The notes beneath the pieces are model-generated. The model saw only the letters and a program-made list of their open reading frames with translations, was not told the origin of the DNA and searched no databases. A stretch of DNA of 35,534 bases from Candidatus Segetimicrobium genomatis. Its GTDB lineage: Bacteria; Sysuimicrobiota; Sysuimicrobiia; Sysuimicrobiales; Kaftiobacteriaceae. This document shows positions 15,893-24,156 of this stretch, piece by piece. Position numbers and translations under genes: made by a program. Position 1 is the first letter of the stretch. The number at the start of each line of letters is the position of its first letter. The stretch lies in assembly GCA_005882295.1 (NCBI GenBank), contig VBAI01000010.1:1-35534 (forward strand), given 5' to 3'.

Positions 15893-16096
15893 TCAGGCCG
15901 GCGGATAGCCGACCAAGTTCAGGGTGGCTCGGATCTTCTGCTCGTTGACCTGCGCCGGGTCGAACTGCACTTTGACTTCCTTGGTGACCTCACTGGCCTC
16001 CACGGCTGTGACGCCAGGGAGTTTGCGCACCGCGTTCGTCACAGTGTTCACGCAGCCGTCGCAGTGGATTCGGGGAACCTTCAACGTCGCCAGCAT
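15893..16096 (-). CDS. copZ: Copper chaperone, HMA domain (CopZ-like)
   Basis: 67-residue heavy-metal-associated domain that carries Cu(I) in the cytoplasm and hands it to the P-type ATPase. The metal site is the CxxC in IHCDGCVNTV (Cys12 and Cys15). Then come the ferredoxin-like strands VTAVEASEVTKEVKVQFD and the C-terminal LNLVGYPPA. I chose the ATG at 16096 because GGAGGTGA ends 5 nt before it; an ATG 15 nt upstream would start inside that ribosome-binding site. It lies 30 nt after copA in the csoR-copA-copZ unit. In many CopZ the motif is MxCxxC; here Ile-His replaces Met-x. Confidence 0.9.
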   Translation of the reverse strand: MLATLKVPRIHCDGCVNTVTNAVRKLPGVTAVEASEVTKEVKVQFDPAQVNEQKIRATLNLVGYPPA

Positions 16097-16126
16097 CGCC
16101 TTCACCTCCATGTGCCCGTGCCGGGA

Positions 16127-18403
16127 TCAAGCCGTGACTGGCCGAAACCATCTCAACCGCAGACTGTTGGTCACAACACTCACCGAACTAAGCGCCATCG
16201 CCAGGGCCGCCAGCATCGGATTCAGCAGGATCCCGAAGAGCGGGTAGAGCGCGCCGGCGGCTAGCGGGATCAGGACCACGTTGTAGGCGAACGCCCAGAA
16301 GAGGTTCTGTTTGATCGTCCGCATCGTCTGCTTGGACAACGCGATGGCGGTCAGAATCCCCCGCAGATCTTCGCCAATCAACACGATGCCGGCCGACTCG
16401 ATAGCCACGTCGGTCCCGGCGCCAATCGCCACCCCCAGATCCGCCTGCGCCAGCGCCGGGGCATCGTTTATCCCGTCGCCGACCATGGCCACGCGCCGGC
16501 CCGCTGACTGCAATTTTCGTACCTCCTCCGCTTTGTGCTGCGGCAGCACCTCGGCCAGGACATGCTCCACCCCAAGCTGGGCGGCGATGGCCTGTGTGGT
16601 GACTCGATTGTCACCGCTGAGCATCACCACGTCCAGCCCCATCCGTCGCAGCGCCTGGACAACATCGCGCGAATGTACCTTCAACGTATCCGCCACGGCG
16701 ATGACGCCGGCGACCTTCTTGTCGATGGCGACGTAGATCGGCGTCTTGCCTTCGCGGGCCAGCTCGCGGCCGGTTGCCTCAGCGCCGGCCAGCGAGATCT
16801 GCCGGTCACGGAGCATCTGCGGATTCCCAACCAGAATCGTCCGTCCGCCGACCGTGGCCTCGATGCCGTGACCCGGGACAGCGCCAAACCGGTCCGGGCG
16901 CGTGAGATCGACTGCCTGCTCTGTCGCCCGGCGCACAATCGCTTCACCCAGCGGGTGTTCGGATCCCCACTCGGCGGATCCCGCACCCCGCAGCACATCT
17001 ACGGCACGAAATCCATCAAACGGAACGACATCAGTGACCGACGGCTGACCGCGGGTCAGCGTTCCTGTTTTGTCCAGGACCACCGTATCGATGCGGTGCG
17101 CCGTCTCCAGCGCCTCACCACTCTTGATCAGGACCCCCTGTTCCGCGCCGCGTCCCGTTCCGACCATGATGGCCGTCGGCGTCGCGAGCCCCAACGCGCA
17201 CGGACAGGCAATGATCAAGACCGCGATGAACGTGACCAGCGCATACGCCAGCGATGGTGCCGGGCCGAACGCCAGCCAGGCCAACAAGGTCAGCGCCGCG
17301 ACCCCGATCACTGCCGGCACAAAATAACTCGCCACGCGATCGGCCAGCCGCTGGATCGGGGCCTTCGAGCCCTGCGCGTCCTGCACCAGCCGGATGATCT
17401 GGGCCAGCACGGTGTCACGCCCCACCCGGGTCGCCCGCAGCGAAAACGCCCCGGTCTTGTTGATGGCCGCGCCGATGACGGTGTCCCCCGGTCCTTTGTC
17501 CACCGGCAGCGACTCCCCGGTGAGCATGGACTCGTCGAGGGCCGACTGGCCCTCCTCGACGACCCCGTCCACCGGGACCTTTTCACCGGCCCGCACGACG
17601 ACGAGGTCACCCACCTGCACGTCCTCGACCGGGATGTCGAGTTCGCGTCCGTCGCGCCGAACGCGCGCAGTCTTGGCTTGGAGGTTGATCAACTTGCGGA
17701 TGGCTTCCGAAGTCTGGCCCTTGGCCCGCGCCTCGAGGAACCGGCCCATCAGGACCAGTACGATGATGATGGCGGATGTCTCGTAATAGACCTGTGGTTC
17801 TACGCCGGCGGCGCTGAACGCGCGCGGGAAAAAGGTCGCCGCGATGCTGGAGCCGAAGGCGGCGCTGGTGCCCACGGCGATCAGCGTGTTCATATCCGTA
17901 GCCCGCCGCCGGGCCATTGCCCATGCCCCGCGGTAAAATTGCCAGCCGACCCAGAACTGCACGGGTGTGGCCAGCACCAGCTGAACGTACCAATTCATCA
18001 AGATCCCAGGGCTCCAGATCCCCCGGACCCCCATGTGCGCCAGGCTGCCCCACAGGAGGGGGAGGCTCAGCACGGCGCCGGCGATGAGCTTCCGGCGCAG
18101 CGCGGCAATCTCTCGCCGGCGAGCCTCGCGCTCGTCATCGTGCACGGCCTCGCCCACCACTTCAAGTGGCTCGTAGCCAGCCTCGCGCACCGCTCGACGC
18201 AAATCGGCCACCGGCGTCGTCGCGACCGCCTCGACGGTGGCGCGCTCCATGGCGAGGTTTACTGAAGCGCTGAGCACGCCGTCCACGCCCCGCAGTGCGT
18301 GCTCCACCTTGTGCACGCATGAAGCGCACGACATCCCGCGCACGGGAATTTGTACCCTGTTGGTCTGCACATCACGGCCCTGCCCGGACACGTGCGAAAT
18401 CAC
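16127..18403 (-). CDS. copA: Copper-exporting P1B-type ATPase CopA
   Basis: Membrane Cu(I) efflux pump of 758 residues. One N-terminal HMA domain has the metal site GMSCASC (Cys26 and Cys29), followed by an eight-helix P1B layout. The actuator loop is [11 protein letters not shown], the membrane metal site CPC is in [13 protein letters not shown] (about residue 402), the phosphorylation site is DKTGTLT (about residue 440), and [10 protein letters not shown] closes the P domain. CPC together with the neighbouring CsoR and CopZ supports Cu(I). The GTG start overlaps the csoR stop (GTGA), so the two are coupled. Expression is expected to be released from CsoR by copper. Confidence 0.95.
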   Translation of the reverse strand: MISHVSGQGRDVQTNRVQIPVRGMSCASCVHKVEHALRGVDGVLSASVNLAMERATVEAVATTPVADLRRAVREAGYEPLEVVGEAVHDDEREARRREIAALRRKLIAGAVLSLPLLWGSLAHMGVRGIWSPGILMNWYVQLVLATPVQFWVGWQFYRGAWAMARRRATDMNTLIAVGTSAAFGSSIAATFFPRAFSAAGVEPQVYYETSAIIIVLVLMGRFLEARAKGQTSEAIRKLINLQAKTARVRRDGRELDIPVEDVQVGDLVVVRAGEKVPVDGVVEEGQSALDESMLTGESLPVDKGPGDTVIGAAINKTGAFSLRATRVGRDTVLAQIIRLVQDAQGSKAPIQRLADRVASYFVPAVIGVAALTLLAWLAFGPAPSLAYALVTFIAVLIIACPCALGLATPTAIMVGTGRGAEQGVLIKSGEALETAHRIDTVVLDKTGTLTRGQPSVTDVVPFDGFRAVDVLRGAGSAEWGSEHPLGEAIVRRATEQAVDLTRPDRFGAVPGHGIEATVGGRTILVGNPQMLRDRQISLAGAEATGRELAREGKTPIYVAIDKKVAGVIAVADTLKVHSRDVVQALRRMGLDVVMLSGDNRVTTQAIAAQLGVEHVLAEVLPQHKAEEVRKLQSAGRRVAMVGDGINDAPALAQADLGVAIGAGTDVAIESAGIVLIGEDLRGILTAIALSKQTMRTIKQNLFWAFAYNVVLIPLAAGALYPLFGILLNPMLAALAMALSSVSVVTNSLRLRWFRPVTA

Positions 18404-18708
18404 AGACGCCCGGACGTCTCAAACACATCGAGGAGTTCCCGGATGGTGTGCTCACGCTCGCGCTGATCCGCAGATCGGATGGCCGTGCTGGCACACGTCT
18501 GGAGATGGTCTTCCAGCAACAGCGCATTGACCTTCTCCAGCGCACGCTGGATGGCCACGGTCTGTTTGATGATATCGATGCAGTAGGTCCCATCCTCGAC
18601 CATCCGGGCCACGCCCCGCACGTGTCCCTCGACGCTGCGCAGGCGGACGGCGGCCTGGGCCCTAACGTGCGCGGTGCCATGCTTGAGGTGGACCTTGGAC
18701 ATCGCCAT
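18400..18708 (-). CDS. csoR: Copper-sensing transcriptional repressor CsoR
   Basis: 102-residue all-helical DUF156/CsoR-RcnR family repressor. The Cu(I) ligands are in place: Cys43 (TYCIDI), His68 (EDHLQ) and Cys72 (QTCA), the Cys-His-Cys set of copper sensors. [19 protein letters not shown] is the typical DNA-contact helix region. The ATG at 18708 has GGAGG 6 nt before it. First gene of csoR-copA-copZ, autoregulated through the operator at 18727-18755. Confidence 0.95.
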   Translation of the reverse strand: MAMSKVHLKHGTAHVRAQAAVRLRSVEGHVRGVARMVEDGTYCIDIIKQTVAIQRALEKVNALLLEDHLQTCASTAIRSADQREREHTIRELLDVFETSGRL

Positions 18709-18726
18709 ACAGCGCCTCCCCCAACG

Positions 18727-18766
18727 CTACCCCCCTCCCCTATGGGGTGGGGTACGTCCCATCATA
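18727..18766 (-). promoter_or_regulatory. csoR promoter and CsoR operator
   Basis: The minus strand shows an extended -10, TGCTATGAT (hexamer 18761-18766). Next comes GTACCCCACCCCAT-AGGGGAGGGGGGTAG (18727-18755), a G-tract/C-tract pseudo-palindrome flanked by TAC and GTA like known CsoR operators. Bound CsoR would cover the transcription start. No clear -35 is seen. Confidence 0.75.
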
Positions 18767-18792
18767 GCATCACCCCGGGGGTTTCGCATCGC

Positions 18793-18826
18793 CATCCTAC
18801 CGGGAGACGCATCCTACCGGGAGACG
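18793..18826. repeat. Perfect 17-bp tandem duplication
   Basis: CATCCTACCGGGAGACG occurs twice head to tail (18793-18809, 18810-18826). The second copy contains the last codons and stop of the secreted OB-fold-like gene, and the first repeats that stop in the 3' flank. Confidence 0.85.
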
Positions 18827-19162
18827 CCGATCACCTGCACCTCCCGCGCAGCCACCGTGCCGTCGCCGTTGGCTTGCCCGACGATCACGACGCGATCGTT
18901 GGCCTGCAGCGCCGCCCAGGACGCCCGGAAGCCGTGGAACCGCGTCCTCGCGCTGATGATGATGATGCGGGTCTCGCCGGTGTCGAGGACAACAATCAGA
19001 TTCGGCCCGCGCGCCACCACGACTCCGCGGCAGTTGATGTCGCTTCCCTCCACCGTCATCCGGCCTACAGGCGCCGCATCGCGATCACTGGCCTGCGCGG
19101 GCAGCACCAGGCAAGCCGCGGTAACCAGTACAATAGGGATAGCGACAAGATGTCGTTCGCAC
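18814..19162 (-). CDS. Secreted DUF5666/OB-fold-like protein, frameshifted in the signal peptide
   Basis: The mature part (about 90 residues after LPAQA) reads MTVEGSDINCRGVVVARGP, LIVVLDTGETRIIIISART, and DRVVIVGQANGDGTVAAREV. This is the strand-rich pattern of DUF5666-like small beta-barrels. Upstream in the same frame is a perfect signal-peptide core (LVAIPIVLVTAACLVLPAQA), but it has no start codon: the frame closes at a TGA within the Shine-Dalgarno region. The GGAGGTGA followed 5 nt later by GTG at 19162 lies in another frame and enters MRTTSCR before diverging. One single-base indel near 19140-19150 would join them. Either a recent frameshift, a sequencing or assembly error, or translation from the internal GTG at 19107 giving an unsecreted form. 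Confidence 0.6.
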
Positions 19163-19376
19163 CGGTGTCACCTCCACAGTTGATACGCACCCTGGAGGGC
19201 GAGGGTTCCGGAGGGGGACGGAAAAACGTCAACGGCTGCCGCCGAGTGACCCAAGGATCTCTCGGCCTGACGCAGCCGCTGACAGCCGCCCTTGAGAAAC
19301 CGCCAGCCTTGTACCAGGTGCGGGATCCGGTGGTCTTTGCGTGCACCCAGCGTTGCTATGGTCCTCGTCGAGGCGG
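19163..19376 (-). ncRNA. Structured 5' leader of the DUF5666-like gene, class unresolved
   Basis: A strong promoter at 19383-19411 starts a leader of about 214 nt that contains a long terminator hairpin before the Shine-Dalgarno site. That is the layout of a riboswitch or attenuator. The upstream half (about 19290-19376) contains GCACGCAAAGACCACCGG and later ACAAGGCTGGCGG. These recall one half of the c-di-GMP-I aptamer (ACGCAAAGCC..CCGG), but the matching GGCAAACC half is not found. I therefore call only a candidate regulatory RNA. Confidence 0.4.
19222..19283 (-). terminator. Leader terminator/attenuator upstream of the DUF5666-like gene
   Basis: On the minus strand GTCAGCGGCTGC (19272-19283) pairs over 12 bp, with one G-U, with GCAGCCGTTGAC (19228-19239), followed by GTTTTT. 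An inner stem GCCGAG/CTCGGC sits in the loop. The structure lies about 60 nt before the start codon. Confidence 0.7.
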
Positions 19377-19382
19377 GACGTT

Positions 19383-19411
19383 ACTGTAGCATGCGTCCCC
19401 TACTCTGTCAA
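19383..19411 (-). promoter_or_regulatory. Near-consensus promoter of the structured leader
   Basis: Minus strand TTGACA (19406-19411), 17-nt spacer ending in TGC, then TACAGT (19383-19388). This is an excellent sigma-70-type promoter with an extended -10. Confidence 0.75.
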
Positions 19412-19453
19412 GGAAAGGTCTATGGAGGATGCCGGGCCGGGCATTTCATCGAT

Positions 19454-20128
19454 GTGCTGCGCGCAGGACGGTGGGCGACGGTCATCGTGGTGGCGCTGGC
19501 GCTGGCCTGGCCGGTGGGTGCGGCGCCGACGCCTCTGCCGCAGGCCTCGCCCGGCATCGATCAGCTCCGCCAGTTTCTGCAGGCCGTAATCGTTCACATC
19601 GATATCGACATGCCTGAGCGGCGCGGCGTCTGCACCGGGTGGGTCGGATGGACCGAATCCGCACGGAGCGCCGTCTATACAGCCGCCCATTGCTTCCAAC
19701 CGGATGCGCGGTACCGCGTGACGATCGGGACCGAGAATATCCTCTCAGCCGGATTCACCAAGTGGGATGCTCTGGATTTGATGGCGTTGTGGATCCCGCG
19801 GGGCCAGCTGCCGGTCTTGCGGGCCTGGAAGCACATGCCGGATACCCCGTTCCGGGCGATGTACATGCTCACCGAGCGCGGCAACGGGTCGCGGCTGATC
19901 GAGGTGGACATTCCCCGCGTCTATTCGGAGATCCGATTCGAAAACCGGCCTGCCGCGGTGGCCCTCCCGCTGTACAGTTATCCCGGCACGAGCGGCTCGC
20001 CGATCATCGACCTGGCGGACGGCCGGCTCATCGGGATGGTCGTGGGGTACCTCGACGACCGGCCTGACATCGCCGCGGTGGTGCCGGCCCAGTCCATCTA
20101 CGACGCGCTGATCGCCGCCACCCGATAG
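19454..20128 (+). CDS. Secreted trypsin-like serine protease
   Basis: Chymotrypsin-fold (S1/S1B-like) protease with the catalytic triad in order: His in YTAAHCF, Asp in WDALDLMAL, Ser in YPGTSGSPIID. A following RLIGMVVGYL matches the C-terminal barrel. The N-terminus is a signal peptide (ATVIVVALALAWPVGA) with likely cleavage after GAA, so it acts outside the membrane. From the GTG at 19454 the protein is 224 residues with an ideal short n-region. An in-frame ATG at 19394 would add 20 residues but lies within the divergent gene's promoter; neither has a good Shine-Dalgarno site. Substrate unknown. Divergent from the frameshifted secreted protein. Confidence 0.8.
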   Translation: MLRAGRWATVIVVALALAWPVGAAPTPLPQASPGIDQLRQFLQAVIVHIDIDMPERRGVCTGWVGWTESARSAVYTAAHCFQPDARYRVTIGTENILSAGFTKWDALDLMALWIPRGQLPVLRAWKHMPDTPFRAMYMLTERGNGSRLIEVDIPRVYSEIRFENRPAAVALPLYSYPGTSGSPIIDLADGRLIGMVVGYLDDRPDIAAVVPAQSIYDALIAATR

Positions 20129-20318
20129 CCACAGGCCAGGAGACTCCCGCCAAGGGCAACTCCGTCGCGATCGACCAAATTGCAGCACCGCCACACACCC
20201 TCCAGGATCAGGAGAAACAGGGCTAGGGCCCGCTGCCCTCGGGCGGCTGTGGCGGGGTGGTCATGCCCCCGAGCATAGGAGGCGGGGGGTCGGGGGGCCC
20301 CCGGTGTCGAAAAGGGTC
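20129..20318. other. Intergenic segment between protease and groEL promoter
   Basis: No convincing gene, repeat or RNA is seen. It is G/C-run rich and includes a CGGGGGGCCCCCGG palindrome near 20291-20304 that may help end the protease transcript, though it has no U-tract. Confidence 0.4.
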
Positions 20319-20348
20319 TTGATTTAGCGCCCGATCCTCTTTAAGAAT
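20319..20348 (+). promoter_or_regulatory. groEL promoter
   Basis: TTGATT (20319-20324), 18-nt spacer, AAGAAT (20343-20348). The CIRCE operator begins 6 nt after the -10, covering the expected start site. Confidence 0.6.
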
Positions 20349-20353
20349 AATGG

Positions 20354-20380
20354 TTAGCAGTCGAAGGAGAAGAGTGCTAA
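20354..20380 (+). promoter_or_regulatory. CIRCE operator (HrcA binding site)
   Basis: TTAGCAGTC-N9-GAGTGCTAA: the conserved 9-9-9 inverted repeat of CIRCE with one mismatch (G for C at position 7 of the left arm). It predicts heat-shock control of groEL by HrcA. Confidence 0.93.
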
Positions 20381-20437
20381 CTCCCCCGGGGGCCACGGCG
20401 GACCAGGGCGGAGACAATCTGCGGGGAGGGTTCATCA

Positions 20438-22066
20438 ATGCCAGCAAAGATCTTGCTGTACGACGAGGAAGCCCGCCGCGCGCTCCAGCGTGGCGTGGAG
20501 AAGGTCGCCAGCGCCGTCCGGGTGACGCTGGGCCCAAGGGGCCGCAATGTCGTGCTTGAGAAGAAATGGGGTTCGCCCACCATCACGAAGGACGGCGTCA
20601 CGGTGGCCAAAGAGATCGAGCTGGAAGACCCCAACGAGAACATGGGGGCGCAGCTCGTGAAGGAAGTCGCCAGCAAGACCAACGATTTGGCCGGAGACGG
20701 CACGACCACGGCAACCGTGCTGGCCTGGGCGATCGTGCGGGAGGGCTTGAGGAACGTCGCGGCCGGCAGCAACCCGATGCTCCTCAAACGAGGCATCGAT
20801 AAAGCGGTTGATGCTGTGGTGGACGAGTTGAAGAAGATCTCCATTACGATCGAGGGCAAGCAGGACATTGCCCACGTCGCCGGCATTGCGGCCAACGATA
20901 CCGACGTCGGGGAGATCATCGCCGATGCCATGGAGAAGGTCGGGAAGGACGGCGTGATCACCATCGAAGAGGGCAAAGGGATCGAGACCACCGTCGAGGT
21001 GGTCGAGGGCATGCAATTCGACCGTGGCTACATTTCACCGTACTTCATCACCGACCCCGACAAGATGGAGTGCGTGCTCGAGGAACCCTACATCCTCCTG
21101 ACGGAGAAGAAGATCAGCGCGGCGCGTGACATCGTCCCGATCATGGAGAAGGTCATCCGCTTCGGGAAGCCGCTGGTGGTCGTCGCCGAGGACGTGGAGG
21201 GTGAGGCACTGGCCACGCTGGTCGTGAACAAACTGCGCGGCGTGCTGCAGAGCGTCGCCGTGAAGGCGCCAGGCTACGGCGATCGACGCAAGGCGATGCT
21301 GCAGGACATGGCCGTGCTCACCGGCGCGAAAGTGATCTCCGACGATATTGGCATCAAGTTCGAGTCGGTGGAGATAGACATGCTCGGCCGGGCGGAGAAG
21401 GTCAAGGCCGACAAGGACGACACCACGGTCATCGGGGGCAAGGGGGACCGTAAAGACATCCAGGGCCGTATTGCTCAGATCAAGAAGGAGATCGAGGACA
21501 CGACCAGCGACTACGATCGCGAGAAACTGCAGGAACGGCTGGCCAAACTGTCCGGCGGCGTGGCGGAGATCAAGGTGGGCGCGGCCACCGAGACAGAGAT
21601 GAAGGAGAAGAAACACCGCTTCGAGGACGCGCTCAACGCGACCAAGGCGGCCGTCGAGGAAGGTGTCGTCCCGGGCGGCGGGACTGCGTACATCCGGGCG
21701 CTCCCCGCGCTTGACAAGATCGAGGCCGAGGCAGATGAGGCCATCGGTGCGAACCTGGTACGCAGGGCGCTGGAGGAACCGGCCCGGCAGCTGGCGGCCA
21801 ACGCCGGCGTGGAAGGTAGCCTCATCGTTGAGCGGTTGAAGCGGGAGAGCGGCCGCACCGGCTACGATGTGGCTAAAGGTGAGTTTGCTGACATGATCAA
21901 GGCGGGGATCGTCGACCCCACCAAGGTGACCCGCCTGGCATTGCAGAATGCCGCGTCAGTCGCCGGGTTGCTCTTGACCACCGAGGCCATCGTCGTCGAG
22001 AAGCGGGAGAAGAGGAAGGCGGCCATGCCGGCCCCCGGCGGCGGCATGCCGGAGGACGAATTCTGA
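20438..22066 (+). CDS. groEL: Chaperonin GroEL (60 kDa, Hsp60)
   Basis: Barrel-forming ATP-dependent chaperonin, 542 residues. Visible signatures are [27 protein letters not shown], the nucleotide-binding [26 protein letters not shown]-like region [27 protein letters not shown] and GYDVAKGEF. The C-terminus is [12 protein letters not shown]: it has one GGGM instead of the usual repeated GGM tail. GGGGAGGG precedes the ATG. No groES lies upstream within the CIRCE-controlled unit, where it normally does. It could be a second, solo groEL copy, or groES may be elsewhere. Confidence 0.97.
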   Translation: MPAKILLYDEEARRALQRGVEKVASAVRVTLGPRGRNVVLEKKWGSPTITKDGVTVAKEIELEDPNENMGAQLVKEVASKTNDLAGDGTTTATVLAWAIVREGLRNVAAGSNPMLLKRGIDKAVDAVVDELKKISITIEGKQDIAHVAGIAANDTDVGEIIADAMEKVGKDGVITIEEGKGIETTVEVVEGMQFDRGYISPYFITDPDKMECVLEEPYILLTEKKISAARDIVPIMEKVIRFGKPLVVVAEDVEGEALATLVVNKLRGVLQSVAVKAPGYGDRRKAMLQDMAVLTGAKVISDDIGIKFESVEIDMLGRAEKVKADKDDTTVIGGKGDRKDIQGRIAQIKKEIEDTTSDYDREKLQERLAKLSGGVAEIKVGAATETEMKEKKHRFEDALNATKAAVEEGVVPGGGTAYIRALPALDKIEAEADEAIGANLVRRALEEPARQLAANAGVEGSLIVERLKRESGRTGYDVAKGEFADMIKAGIVDPTKVTRLALQNAASVAGLLLTTEAIVVEKREKRKAAMPAPGGGMPEDEF

Positions 22067-22074
22067 AGACGGCA

Positions 22075-22097
22075 TCGGGAAACGGGAAGCGGGAAGC
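22075..22097. repeat. Heptamer repeat array (GGGAAGC type)
   Basis: CGGGAAA, CGGGAAG, CGGGAAG, C just after the groEL stop, in the same units and orientation as 15643-15672. Confidence 0.8.
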
Positions 22098-22113
22098 AAA
22101 GCAACTGTAGAGA

Positions 22114-22148
22114 ATCAACGGGCCGTCGAAACCTGACGGTCCGTTGAT
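22114..22148 (+). terminator. groEL terminator
   Basis: ATCAACGGGCCGTC pairs over 14 bp (one G-U) with GACGGTCCGTTGAT around a 7-nt loop, followed by CTTATT. It serves groEL and, read the other way, may end the convergent ilv-leu operon. Confidence 0.75.
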
Positions 22149-22185
22149 CTTATTCAGGTGAAGCATTCCTTGGGCTGTGCCACCG

Positions 22186-22212
22186 GAACCGTTACCCGTT
22201 ACCCGTTTCCGT
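22186..22212. repeat. Heptamer repeat array, inverted copy
   Basis: CCGTTAC, CCGTTAC, CCGTTTC, CG: units inverted relative to 22075-22097, so the pair brackets the terminator. Confidence 0.7.
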
Positions 22213-22215
22213 CGG

Positions 22216-22371
22216 TTAGTGTTTGGCCTCCTTCGCCATCTTCAACACTTCTTCGCGGGTGATGGTCTTGCCGTGAGCGGCGCGCATGTGCTCTTGCGCC
22301 TTGCGGACCATCTCCTCGTCGGAATCCGCGTGGGTCATGTGTCCGCACTCACACGTCAGATGCTTGTGCAT
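22216..22371 (-). CDS. DUF1059 family small protein
   Basis: 51 residues: MHKHLTCECGHMTHADS, DEEMVRKAQEHMRAAHGKT, ITREEVLKMAKEAKH. The C-x-C-G-H start, the D/E-rich EEMVRKAQEHMRAAHG helix and the final helix match the DUF1059 family, whose function is unknown. GGGGAGC lies 5 nt before the ATG. It begins 13 nt after ilvD and is the last gene of the ilv-leu operon. The Cys/His content suggests metal binding, which is inference. Confidence 0.8.
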   Translation of the reverse strand: MHKHLTCECGHMTHADSDEEMVRKAQEHMRAAHGKTITREEVLKMAKEAKH

Positions 22372-22384
22372 GGTCTGCTCCCCT

Positions 22385-24058
22385 CTAGGATGTGACGGCG
22401 CCCGCCGACGCCGAGGACACCATCTTCGCGTACTTGGCCATCGCCCCTGTCGGATAGCGCGGCGCCGGCGGCGTCCAGCGCGCCCGCCGGGACTTCAGTT
22501 CCTGCTCGCTGAGCTCTGCGTCCAGGCGGCGGCCCTGTGCATCGATGACGATGGTGTCGCCGTCGCGCAGCAGCGCAATCGGCCCACCCTTCGCCGCCTC
22601 GGGCGCCACATGGCCGACCATGAACCCGTGCGTCGCACCTGAGAACCGCCCGTCGGTGATCAAGGCCACCGACTCACCGAAACCCGCCCCGACCAGCGCC
22701 GCCGTCACGGCCAGCATCTCCCGCATTCCCGGACCGCCCATCGGCCCTTCATACCGGATGACGATGACGTCGCCGGCGTTGATCGTCTTCCGCCGGATGG
22801 CGTCGAAGGCATCCTCTTCACTGTCGAACACGCGCGCCGGGCCGCGGTGGCGCAGGCGCTCATGGCCAACCAGTTTGACCACGGCCCCCTCGGGCGCCAG
22901 GTTCCCCCGCAGGATAGCGATGCCGCCCGACTTCTTCAGTGGGTTCGAAAGCGGTCTGATCACTTCTTGCCTGGGGGTCTCCTTCGCCTGCGCCGCTTCT
23001 TCGGCCATCGTTTTGCCGGTCACGGTGAGCGCATCGCCGTGCAGGAGGCCCGCGTCCAGCAACCGCTTGGCCAGCACCCGCATGCCGCCGGCCCGGTAGA
23101 GGTCGACGGCTACGAACCGGCCGCCCGGCTTGAGGTCGGCGAGGATGGGTGTGCGGGCCGAGATCCGGTCGAAATCGTCCAACGTCAGCTCGATCCCGGC
23201 CTCGCGGGCCACGGCCAGCAGATGGAGCACCGCGTTGGTCGACCCCCCTGATGCCGCCACCGCCGTGATGGCGTTCTCCAAGGATTTCGTGGTGATGATC
23301 TGGCGTGGCCGGAGTTCACGCTGCAGGAGATCCATGACCAGGCGGCCCGCCGACTCGACGACCGCCGCCTTCCGCGAGTCGACCGCGGGCACCTCGTTGG
23401 TGCCCATCGGCGAGATGCCCATCATTTCGAAGGCCATCGCCATCGTGTTGGCGGTGAACTGACCGCCGCAAGCGCCGGGCCCGGGACAGGCGACGGCTTC
23501 AAGCCGTCGCAGGGACTCCAGGCTGGTCTTGCCGGCGTGGTACGCGCCGACCGCTTCGAAGACATCCTGGATGGTGACGGCCCGGCCTTCGAACTCACCC
23601 GGCATGATGGATCCGCCGTAGACCATCAGGGCCGGCAGGTCCAGGCGCGCGAGAGCCATGACGGTGCCTGGGATTGTCTTGTCGCACCCGGAGATGGCCA
23701 CGAGGCCGTCCAGCGAATACCCTCGGGCCACGAGCTCAATCGAGTCGGCGATGATCTCCCGGCTGACCAGAGAGGTCCGCATCCCCTCCGTGCCCATGCT
23801 GATGCCGTCCGAAATCGCGATGGTGTTGAACTCTACGGGGGTCCCGCCAGCCGCCCGTACGCCAGCCTTCACCTGCTCCGAGACGCCGCGGAGGTGGGAG
23901 TTGCAGGGCATCATCTCGATCCACGTGTTGGCGATACCGATCAGGGGTTTGCGTAGATCGTCTTCGGTGAATCCGATGGCGTAGAAATAGGAACGCGCTG
24001 GGGCCCGGTCCGGGCCCTCCAGCATGCGGGCACTGCGAGATCGCACGGTTGTCGGCAT
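22385..24058 (-). CDS. ilvD: Dihydroxy-acid dehydratase
   Basis: Fe-S enzyme of valine/isoleucine synthesis that dehydrates 2,3-dihydroxy acids to 2-oxo acids. 557 residues, full length. Cluster-ligand Cys residues lie in MMPCNSHL, AISGCDKTIPG and ACPGPGACGGQFTANTM; GGSTNAVLHLLA and the C-terminal DGRFSGATHGFMVGHV are family signatures. AGGGGA precedes the ATG at 24058. It follows leuB by 17 nt. Confidence 0.97.
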   Translation of the reverse strand: MPTTVRSRSARMLEGPDRAPARSYFYAIGFTEDDLRKPLIGIANTWIEMMPCNSHLRGVSEQVKAGVRAAGGTPVEFNTIAISDGISMGTEGMRTSLVSREIIADSIELVARGYSLDGLVAISGCDKTIPGTVMALARLDLPALMVYGGSIMPGEFEGRAVTIQDVFEAVGAYHAGKTSLESLRRLEAVACPGPGACGGQFTANTMAMAFEMMGISPMGTNEVPAVDSRKAAVVESAGRLVMDLLQRELRPRQIITTKSLENAITAVAASGGSTNAVLHLLAVAREAGIELTLDDFDRISARTPILADLKPGGRFVAVDLYRAGGMRVLAKRLLDAGLLHGDALTVTGKTMAEEAAQAKETPRQEVIRPLSNPLKKSGGIAILRGNLAPEGAVVKLVGHERLRHRGPARVFDSEEDAFDAIRRKTINAGDVIVIRYEGPMGGPGMREMLAVTAALVGAGFGESVALITDGRFSGATHGFMVGHVAPEAAKGGPIALLRDGDTIVIDAQGRRLDAELSEQELKSRRARWTPPAPRYPTGAMAKYAKMVSSASAGAVTS

Positions 24059-24074
24059 GATCCGATCCCCTGGC

Positions 24075-24156
24075 GTCAGACCCCTTTCTTCGGGGTCTGA
24101 CCCCTTTGAAATGCGGCACGTTTCTTCGGGGTCTGACCCTTTTGAAGTGCGGCGCG
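24075..24156. repeat. 36-bp tandem repeat with GGGGTCTGACCCC-type palindrome
   Basis: Two near-identical 36-bp units (24085-24120, 24121-24156) begin TTTCTTCGGGGTCTGACCC and end TGCGGCACG/TGCGGCGCG. A partial third (GTCAGACCCC, 24075-24084) precedes them. The palindromic core resembles REP-type intergenic repeats widespread in bacteria. Because 36 is a multiple of 3 the repeat reads through as the leuB tail. Confidence 0.85.

Noticed and set aside
16535-18265. 576-codon plus-strand frame antisense to copA
   Set aside because: Shadow of copA; Arg/His/Gln-rich, no motifs.
19429-19617. ATG at 19429 next to GGAGG as an alternative start before the protease
   Set aside because: It is in another frame, the Shine-Dalgarno site abuts the ATG, and the product is Gly/Arg-rich without motifs.
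20223-20537. Minus-strand frame over the groEL promoter and start
   Set aside because: Antisense to CIRCE and the groEL start, Pro/Arg-rich, no Shine-Dalgarno site.
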